Source: Isoetes taiwanensis (Eukaryota > Streptophyta > Lycopodiopsida > Isoetales > Isoetaceae). From it: DNA of 64,000 nt. The stretch spans positions 33,497,123 to 33,561,122 of the forward strand of contig JAJEKV010000002.1 in assembly GCA_021234155.1 (NCBI GenBank), written 5' to 3'. The translations under genes were made by a program, and so were the position numbers. Of this stretch, positions 56,642-64,000 are shown piece after piece (position 1 is the stretch's first letter; the number at the start of each line of letters is the position of its first letter). Below the pieces are notes generated by a model, which did not search any database, had not been told where the DNA came from, and saw only the letters and a list, made by a program, of their open reading frames with translations.

Positions 56642-56775
56642 TGGGTTGCCCCTAGGGGGGCAATCCCTTGCTTATGTGAGTTTTTGGCATATTCTTAGTA
56701 TATGCTAGTATATGCCCAGAACATGCCGAGAACAGCTCCAAACTCGCTGTAGGCTGTAAGCTATTGGTCACCCCT
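56642..56775 (+). repeat. Direct repeat A, copy 2
   Basis: Second copy of the TTGCCCCTAGGGGGGCAA block, beyond the SMR pseudogene, in the same orientation as copy 1. Confidence 0.75.
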
Positions 56776-59010
56776 GTTGATGGGCGGCCGCTCTAAAACC
56801 GTCTAACCGGTAGATCTAGGCGTGATGCATTCCATAGCTCTTATGTTTCTCTTCTTTCGCCCTTGCCAAAAGCTCTCCCTCCCTCTACCCTTCTGAGTCC
56901 TTATCCCTGGCCGTGGCAGTGGCTGCCCCCTAATAATACCCACAACTCATCTCTTTTCTTTTGCAGAACACCTTCCCTTTCTATTCTTATCCCCTGATCC
57001 GACAGAAAAAAACTAGTGGGCCTTGTTATTTTGTTCCCAATCTCGGATCTGTACCTTGATCCGTCCATTTGCTTTGGATTTTTTGCTTTGGGTTTCTTCG
57101 CTCTTCCCATCCCCCTTGATGATTGCGAGTTTTGGATATGGAATAAGACAAGCCTAGCTTGTATCTGAGACTATAAGCTTTGGCATGTGTTTTGGATCCC
57201 AAGATTCGGGTACACAGTTTGAGGGATTAACCCAACAGAGCCTAATGCAAGAGATACTTGGCTCATTTCATCTGTTAGCTTGTTAGCTGGCAGTTGAGCT
57301 TTGATGCCAGAGACTTATTGTGGATCACATGCTTTTTTCTCTTGGGGCCTGCACCTTGTTGTTCACGACGGGATCCTAGTTTCTATTGAAGCATTTGGCA
57401 TAGACTTGCTTCAACGATTTGAATCTGTCGGAAGCAGTTGATTCTTTCTATTTTCCTCTGTTCTACATTAGATTTCACGAAAATCTACTGGTTCTTCTTT
57501 GAAATTACTTGATAAGGAGAGAACTATAGTTTATCTGTAAACATAGCTATGGGGTTGGGTCCGTTAGTAAAGCATGTCCAAGATTCCAACGTGCTTAAGA
57601 TTATGTTGAATTAGTTCAACGAAATGGTCAACGACATCCTCAAAACCAACCTATTCGTAAAAACATTTTTCTGTGCAAAAGCACCTTGTTTTTGTGATAG
57701 AGAAAGAGCATAAGAAACGTCCCTAGTATGCTGTCTTACTTAACACGTCCCGTCGACATAATGGGGAGAAATTTATCTGTACTGAAGGAATGTTATCCCT
57801 GGCATAAATGATGCAATGTATAGCATTTGTGTTGGAAGTATTGATTGTTTGTTATGTTAACAATTGTAGAGGGCTTGCATTTAGTGCTTTTCATATGTGT
57901 CTCACAATTTTGCTTGTGCAGTTTGTGCCGGGTTTGTTTGATAAATTTACGGGAGATAATCTAACATATGCTAACAATACTAATCAAATAGCCAATAGGG
58001 TTGTCATGTGAGGTAAAATTCAAGAATATGAGGTGAAACACAAGAATGCTGCGTAAAAACTGATAACAATGCGAATGCCTAAATTTGTCTTAACTTGCTT
58101 TTATGTATCTTAAATCATAGTGCAACGCTGTGTTCACTATGCCCGTTCTATATCTCAAGTACCCATAAATCATAGAGTTATTCGTTGCACAATATCATTT
58201 ATATAAATTAGTTTGAAGTATTATTCTTTCTTCCCTCAGTTCTTTAAATTGACCTGCATAGCTTCGTAAACAAAGATCCTGGTCTAAGAAAACGACACCC
58301 TCTACACAAAAAAAGACCCGACACAAAAAGATGAAACAGAAACCATAAAAATACACTTTCGCGTTATCGGAGGGCAACCCCTCGTGCATAACACCTTGTT
58401 TTTTTCTGCTTTTTCTTTGTAAATATTACTAGAAACAATTGCCCGATGATGTCAGGCATTAGTCATGGCTGTGAAATGGATAGATGAGAGTTTGTAGTTG
58501 AATGCTATGTTGGAGATGTAATCCTGCGTTAGATGGAATGGAGTGCTAAGATGTGAATGGTACTTTGCCTTATTGTAATGCCAATATCATTCTTCCATGT
58601 AAAGGTCCATGAGAGGTGGCGGAGTGGTGGGATATGTGGCAGTCAAACATTGCAACAAAATGTACCAAGGCCATTCACCCTTGACAAACATTGCAACATA
58701 GTGTACCAAGGCCAACCACCTTTGACATTGCCCCATAATGATGGCATGTGTTGCTCATTGTCCCACAAACATTTCAACATACACTTCTTAGTTAGACATA
58801 CACTCCTGGCATTGTAGAATCGTCAACCGCTATGGTAGAACCCTAATTAAAATGTTCATATTCTTTGTCTCAACATGCCATCAATGGCAACAACATAGAC
58901 CATCATGGGGACGTGGACTACATAGACAGCTTTGCTATATACAACCTTGAAGTTGTGGACACACGTTACACTACATTATTAATAATTTTGAAAGGGGGCC
59001 ATGAGATGAG
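56776..59010. other. Spacer, no gene recognised
   Basis: Open frames of up to 88 codons occur on both strands (for example 57808-58011, hydrophobic, and 58557-58817), but none matches a family. Around 58655-58715 there is a small repeat of the words ACATTGCAACA and TGTACCAAGGCCA. No RNA gene was seen. Confidence 0.35.
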
Positions 59011-59100
59011 AGAATAGAATAGAATAGAATAGAATAGAATAGAATAGAATAGAATAGAATAGAATAGAATAGAATAGAATAGAATAGAATAGAATAGAAT
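59011..59100. repeat. (AGAAT)18 microsatellite array
   Basis: Exactly 18 perfect AGAAT units over 90 bases. Read on the minus strand it is an (ATTCT)n tail next to a body ending GGCCTCTTGGTCTTCATAGA, similar in layout to the tail of LINE-D. Confidence 0.97.
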
Positions 59101-59230
59101 TTTTTAACGTCTATGAAGACCAAGAGGCCATGGGACCCATACAATGGCCTAGTACAACCAAGGAAGGCAGAGTCCAGAACGTATAGGGAGAAGAATTTTT
59201 CAAATATTATGAATTGGTTTATGGGAAGAA
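59101..59230 (-). mobile_element. Probable 3' end of a LINE-D-type element
   Basis: The minus strand runs toward the pentamer array with words (CCATGGCCTC, TTGGTCTTCATAGACG) that parallel the end of LINE-D (GGGGCCTTATGG, CACAAAGGACATAAATG). The match is short and the 5' limit is unknown. The same element family left LINE-G at 61842. Confidence 0.45.
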
Positions 59231-59313
59231 AGACGTAACAAACCATTATATCTCTATATATTTTTCTCGGGCATTTGCTCTTCACTTGAAAGGACGTCTT
59301 GTTGATTAGGTCG

Positions 59314-59606
59314 ATGAGGGATGCATTGAAGGTGATTAGCCAGATTGAGGGTAGAAATTATATGCTTGAAGAACATTTGCAGCAGATTTTCTAAAAAATA
59401 GAGGAAACAAAATTGGAATTTGACAAATTGGCCAATGAACCTACTGGAAATCAAGTTAGCTATCGAGTGTCGAAGTACAAGTTGGAAAACTTGGTTATGA
59501 GTAGAACAGAGGAGCAGCATTTTCCTAAGCTTGAAATTGGTTTGTAGGAAGCAATTAGAGACATTGAAAAACTTGAAATTTCATTTCAACAATGTACATG
59601 CTTAAA
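59314..59606 (+). pseudogene. Unidentified coiled-coil-like reading frame with two stops
   Basis: A frame from Met 59314 (MRDALKVISQIEGRNYMLEE) stays protein-like for about 98 codons, interrupted by TAA near 59392 and TAG near 59546. It is rich in Glu, Lys and Leu with heptad-like spacing. I do not recognise it. It could be an ORF1 fragment of a LINE or a host exon. Confidence 0.35.
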
Positions 59607-59925
59607 AATGTCATGTCTGAATAGCTTCTCCAAAATCGCTCAAAATTGTTAGCATCCCATACTTGCCCTTACTGGATGTTGTGGATCATTTATAGAAGAC
59701 CAAAGAAGGCATTATAGCTAGGGGTTCATAAAAACCCTGCTAAGGAGACTATTGGTAATGATAAGCATGATGCTTCTGACATGGAAGCTTGATTCCTTAC
59801 TTTGCTTGTCACTTGAGTATACAATTTTTATAACTTAAGGTGCATTGGAGGCAATGTGGACTACCTAAAAGTCTATGATTTTTTTTTTGTTTTGTAATTG
59901 AAGGTCATCAATCTATTCATCATTA

Positions 59926-60077
59926 CATCATGAGTACATTAGCTACATCACATTCTATGTATCACATAGAAACCAATCTACTATCTAGCTGTGATACCTC
60001 ACATCATGAGTACAGTAGCTACATCACATTCGACCTGTCACATAGAAGCCAATCCACTACCTAGCCACGATACCTTA
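59926..60077. repeat. 76-bp tandem duplication
   Basis: Two copies, starting at 59926 and 60002, of CATCATGAGTACA(T/G)TAGCT followed by ACATCACATTC, TCACATAGAA and CCAATC, ending in GATACC. There are about ten differences. Confidence 0.85.
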
Positions 60078-61436
60078 TGTTAGGAGGTGCTCTGTATGTG
60101 ATTATCTAGTACATATGGCAGGTTTAACGCTTGACCTGTTTAACTCATAGCATAAATTTCAATTTTGTAATATACTGCCACATTTGAGTCTTCACTTGTT
60201 TCTTAAAGACCTCTGAGAATTTCAAGACTAATGAGGTTGCCTATACCTCGTGGTGATTGCTCAAACATTAAGAATTTGGCAGTTTTCCAGACAAAATTTC
60301 TTCACCCATTCTAGTTCTATTCCACCCGAAGCACTTATAATCCTATTAAACCAATACATTTATAAAGGACCATAAATCCAAAACCCTTCTGGGTGTTGCT
60401 ATGGACATAATACATAACAAGTGTCTTGTCTCTTCTATAAACCAAATACATGATTTCTTGATGGCAAGATTTTCTCAGTCTAGTAAGGGCATATTCACAT
60501 CTAGGTGGAGAAGGTATCAATAATCTAGGTGGAGGTCATTTAATATCTTAATATATGCCAATTGCCTGTATGCATTCCATGTTTTAGTCTTATCTAATTG
60601 TGTCCTTGTTCATGGATGTAGATTCCGAAGAGGACCACAATCATCTATCTTAGTAGCTTGAGAACTTTCCCAGGGTCTTCACTCTCTTGACTTCCATTAC
60701 TGCTTGTCCCTTCGCGTGCTGTAAAATTTTACTGTGAAGGATTCTTTGCAGGAGAAGGGGATAAACAGTCACAAACTATTCAAGAGGATGAAAAAACCAG
60801 AGAAGGTTCACAAGATACACGACCTACTATTGTTATGATGGGGCACCACTTTCCTAGAGAGCCGGCAGAAAGAATCAACAGAAATTTTATAACTTCAAAT
60901 TAAAAGGATCGCGATTTTGTAAAATTCGCTTTCACGCCTCTTTGAATAATAGAGGTTAGAAAGTAACTAAGCTACATTAATCCAAAAAAGCAGAGAAAAA
61001 AAGTTTTAAAAATCTCGCTGCTTTCAATATGAGGTACAAGATTTCCGATGACTCTTTCAATTGCTTGTACTGGAAAGTGTAGCCGCAAGATGTGGCCGCA
61101 ACTTCAATGGCATCTATTTCTCAAACATCACGACCTTCTTTGCAGTAGCCACCATGGTTCCACCATAGAGTCCAAAGAAAAGAAGGCCTAGTCAGAGGTC
61201 CAGATGTCATTGACTATGCAATCAACCTTTGATATTGAAGTTGCATTGACAAACCCTACTAATAACTAAGCTTCAATTTCCGAGAGTGTAATAAAAAAGT
61301 GGTAATTAAACACGAGAACTGCACCCAATTTCAGGCCATAGTCTTGCTTAAGCTTCATTATCTGTTGCTTATGTAACCATTGTTAAATCACCATTCAAAC
61401 ATCACACATGAAAAAGCAAAAACAATGAGACATTCC
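60078..61436. other. Spacer, possible isolated exon at about 60724-60901
   Basis: After a TTTGCAG border a frame reads GEGDKQSQTIQEDEKTREG then TIVMMGHHFPREP and stops at about 60903. It is not recognised. At 61325-61370 a degenerate third copy of the hairpin arm described next can be seen (AATTTCAGGCCATAGTCTTG). Nothing else is supported. Confidence 0.35.
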
Positions 61437-61611
61437 CTAATTTCAAGCCGTAGTGTTGCTCAAACCTCTCCATCCATTGCGGCAGGAAGGCGTAACTCTA
61501 GTACGTATAATTAGCGCCAGATTACCTCTTGTGCCAATTATATGTACCAGAGTTACGCTTTGTTGCCGCAATGGATGGAGAGGCTTGAACAACACTATGG
61601 CTTGAAATTAG
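61437..61611. repeat. Short hairpin element, 81-bp arms
   Basis: Left arm 61437-61517 and right arm 61531-61611 are reverse complements with few mismatches (CTAATTTCAAGCC, CTCTCCATCCATTGCGGCA, GCGTAACTCT). The loop is about 13 bases. The fold resembles a foldback MITE or a long small-RNA precursor. No coding capacity. Confidence 0.85.
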
Positions 61612-61841
61612 AGGACGTTTTCACCCTTGAAGTTTTAGAAGACTGCACTTGTTACTTCACCATTAGAAGTAGCAAGATTTCCCATGCCTCATTTTGGAGC
61701 CTCTCTGTGTAATGAAGCTTGGCAAAATATGTCCAGGGCATCAAGATGGCGTTGCATGTACATCATCAGCATAGATCAGTTGCATGGTGATCTAGTGTAG
61801 AAGTTGGGCTTCATCGCCTCCATTGTCAGCAAGCCATCTCT

Positions 61842-62318
61842 TCAACTAATGTACATGCCAAATGTGGGAGAGAGAGGGCATCCCTGACGGACCCTGATAC
61901 TGCTCACGAACGATTGGCCCACTATTTGCAGCTGGCCTGAACATGTCTCATATAACCTGTACACCATGTTCTGCAGTTCCACAGGGACTTCCAGCTGTTG
62001 CAATTTTATCCAAAGCTTTCTCTGAGGCACAGTATCAAAAGCTTTGGCAAAGTCTACGAAGCAGCAATACAAGGTCAACGGTTCCTGCTATCCTCAACTA
62101 GAGTCCGCAGCGTGAAGAAGTGATCAATGGTTGAGTGTTTCAGCCTGAATCCTATCAGCGTGGGTGCCCGTACTCCTGCTGCCTCTACACTGCTGCTCGA
62201 GGATCCCCACGGGGAGCTTTGCAAACACTGAACTGATCATAAGGGTCTGGTAATTGGCCAGGCAATGTGGGTCTCCTGCTTTGTGGATTGCGAAAACCCT
62301 ACTAGTGAGGGGGAGCAT
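61842..62318 (-). pseudogene. LINE-G: reverse-transcriptase fragment
   Basis: Two minus-strand frames hold RT signs in order: VFAIHKAGDPHCLANYQTL (62318 side), then CFVDFAKAFDTVPQRKLW and VRQGCPLSPTFGMYI (about 61845-62065). It lacks the YADD box and everything downstream. The motif type equals LINE-D and LINE-F. A possible 3' end of the same family is the array at 59011. Confidence 0.75.
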
Positions 62319-62815
62319 ATTAGGTGTAACAATTTCTGAAAAATTGGGGGCTCAAAAAGTAAACTTTTTTGGGATAAGGCTCATTAAACATTACCTCTGA
62401 ATATTGTTACATTCATTTTGAATTCTCCAAAAATTCTGAGGTAAAACATTAGAGTAGTCTATTTTTCCAGGTTGCCCAATAGATGCACACGTGGGGTTGT
62501 GTTTTTGTTTTAATATCAATATGTTACAGCCTTTAGAGGGTTCTTATACTAAAACATCGGCACAATAGCAGTAGGGCTTACCGTTCCTATTTTTTCCATC
62601 TCTTTTAGCTTGTAGGAATACATGTGGTCCAGCATGTCTTCCATATTAACATGCAAATGACAATGACATGAGTCAAGAGGCATAGGGATATCTATGTATC
62701 AAACAAAAACATCATGTTGCATGTTCCATGTGGGAGTTGGAGAGGACATTACACTTGGTAATGGCTTAATGAGTCAAGTCTCAGCCAAATATAATATGAT
62801 GAAGAACGCCCCACC
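62319..62815. other. Spacer, nothing recognised
   Basis: AT-rich sequence between LINE-G and the Mutator-like element. No gene, repeat or RNA gene seen. Confidence 0.35.
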
Positions 62816-62824
62816 ATCGTAATA

Positions 62825-63013
62825 CGGTGCTTCGATCGGCTCCCGAAATTGAGTTCGGGAGCCAGCCGAGTTCGCCCAAGCGAACCCAGAAAATTCGCTT
62901 AAGCGAACCCACGGATTCGCCCAGGCGAACCCGTTAGGTTGACGTGGCGCTGAGGTGGCGCTACCCACCGGGTTCGCCCAAGCGAACCCGAACCAGGGTT
63001 AAGCGCGGGGGAG
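62825..63013. repeat. Left terminal inverted repeat of the Mutator-like element
   Basis: Starts CGGTGCTTCGATCGGCTCCC and holds four GTTCGC/GCGAAC-type palindromes. It pairs with 63787-63950 but carries one extra palindrome unit. Confidence 0.85.
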
Positions 63014-63181
63014 GTTCTGCCGGCCACGGCTGTTCCGGCAAGAATACACTATGCTTAAAGCAACTAAGCTACAGATTTGGGCACTCCGGTTAGTTATGGA
63101 AAGCTTTCTAGCTATGGATTCTTCGCCATAGAGCATTCTCTGCATTAATCTAGACAGGCTATCTACAGAAAACATACAGAG

Positions 63182-63740
63182 CTAGAGATATGGGCAAGCA
63201 TCTACAGAAAAAATACAAAGTCGGAAGCATTTACAGAAAAGTCCAGAGACGAAGCTGTGATTCTTCGCCGTTTTGCAGATGGCAGAGGCATATGGCTTTC
63301 CCTTGCGAACTAGCCTCTGGCTCCAGTTAGAAATTTGCCCGCACACTCTATAGAAGACATGCTGGTTGAGCGACCCAGCCTCCAACATCTGTTCGAGAAG
63401 AACATATATGAAGATCTGTTTGAGAAGGCATATATGAAGAATAAAGGGGTGGAGGCTATGGCATTCCGGAGGTACAGCAATTCGTGCTGGGAAGGGGGAG
63501 CCCAATTTTTGCACTTCACGGCCATGGAATCGCCATATCTGCTCCGGCGCCGTCTTCTTCCCCACAGCAGCAGCAAGGAATTGGGTTAATGCTAAATCAG
63601 GGCCAAGCCCAAGCTCTTCATTCTCAAGCTCCGGCAGCAGCAGATCCATACCCAGTAGATTCATACCCAGCAGATCCATACCCAGCAGCAGATTCATACA
63701 CTTGCAGATCCATACCCAGCAGCAGATTCATCAGACCCTG
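63182..63740. other. Interior of the Mutator-like element: possible captured sequence
   Basis: A minus-strand frame of 171 codons (63697-63182) and a plus-strand frame (63335-63589, with SIEDMLVERPSLQHLFEKN) overlap. Neither is recognised. At 63645-63730 a short unit CAGATCCATACCCAG is repeated about five times with small changes, giving LLGMDL-type repeats on the minus strand. The plus frame looks somewhat more protein-like. Confidence 0.4.
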
Positions 63741-63786
63741 CCCCTGCTGATCCGACAGCGCCCCTGCTCCGACCTGATCCGACCTG

Positions 63787-63950
63787 CCTCGCGCTTAACC
63801 CTGGTTCGGGTTCGCTTGGGCGAACCCGGTGGGTAGCGCCACCTCAGCGCCACGTCAACCTAACGGGTTCGCCTGGGCGAATCCGTGGGGTTCGCTTGGG
63901 CGAACCCGATTGGTTCGCGAACTCGGTTCCGGGAGCCAATAAAGTGCGCG
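63787..63950. repeat. Right terminal inverted repeat of the Mutator-like element
   Basis: Reverse complement of the left repeat; ends CCGGGAGCCAATAAAGTGCG. Contains three full palindromes and a short GGTTCGCGAAC variant. Confidence 0.85.
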
Positions 63951-64000
63951 ATCGTAATAGGCATGTGGAGGTTATTATAAGAATGTCACATCTATGTAGT

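Larger units (their letters stand above)
62825..63950. mobile_element. Mutator-like non-autonomous element with 9-bp TSD
   Basis: ATCGTAATA at 62816-62824 is repeated exactly at 63951-63959. The element between has long terminal inverted repeats (62825-63013 and 63787-63950), and the length of the duplication fits the Mutator superfamily. Each repeat contains several 16-base palindromes of the form GTTCGC-N4-GCGAAC, plus GCCACGTCAACC and AGCGCCACCTCAGCGCCAC. The interior (about 770 bases) encodes no transposase. It has open frames on both strands, so it may have captured host sequence (Pack-MULE type), but the source is unknown. Confidence 0.8.

Noticed and set aside
59011-59100. CRISPR-like or satellite array
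   Set aside because: It is a plain pentamer microsatellite without spacers, explained by a LINE tail.

Overview
The window looks like nuclear DNA of a land plant with a large, repeat-filled genome. The supports are plant L1 elements with a DUF4283-type ORF1, relics of eukaryotic (homomeric) acetyl-CoA carboxylase and NADH-kinase genes with plant-style GT-AG introns, and AT-rich spacers. A chromodomain Ty3 element of a type unlike the common flowering-plant lineages, and a HUH-Rep relic, suggest a fern or other non-flowering plant. That last step is inference. No organellar, rRNA or tRNA gene was seen.

Layout. 0.4-7.0 kb: full-length but broken L1 (LINE-A) with an 18-bp target-site duplication (TSD). 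7.9-13.5 kb: minus-strand L1 fragment (LINE-C) apparently split by a second, different LINE (LINE-D, 8.5-12.3 kb). 13.8-15.0 kb: acetyl-CoA carboxylase relic covering the biotin-carrier region. 15-21 kb: spacer with a 550-bp foldback, a tandem duplication and a GAATCT-rich minisatellite. 21.9-27.3 kb: fairly young L1 (LINE-B), 13-bp TSD, with an endonuclease gap. 27.5-33.4 kb: Ty3/gypsy chromovirus with LTRs, gag, broken pol, chromodomain, and a primer-binding site complementary to its own predicted RNA start. 35.1-36.3 kb: relic of a HUH/Y1 Rep protein resembling replitron endonucleases. 36.5-37.2 kb: tandem repeat split by a 322-bp inverted-repeat element. 37.2-40.1 kb: G+C-rich Helitron Rep-helicase relic (minus strand). 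40.7-43.7 kb: multi-exon GIY-YIG nuclease gene followed by two decayed copies of its nuclease exon. 45.9-47.7 kb: 3' half of an NADH-kinase-like gene (minus). 48.5-54.9 kb: an apparently intact five-exon metallo-beta-lactamase-fold gene with a decayed LINE (LINE-F) in intron 3. 55.3-56.4 kb: DUF1771-SMR pseudogene between two similar direct repeats. 56.8-62.3 kb: spacer with an (AGAAT)18 array, a small hairpin and a LINE fragment. 62.8-63.95 kb: Mutator-like non-autonomous element with 9-bp TSD and palindrome-studded terminal inverted repeats.

Only the metallo-beta-lactamase-fold gene has every exon phase intact, so it is the best candidate for a working host gene. The rest is a layered graveyard of at least seven LINE copies, one LTR element, one Helitron, one Rep-type element, several foldback or TIR elements, and decayed gene copies. 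The most unusual items are the self-primer signature of the chromovirus, the HUH/Y1 Rep relic, the GIY-YIG gene with its local copies, and the palindromic TIR element.
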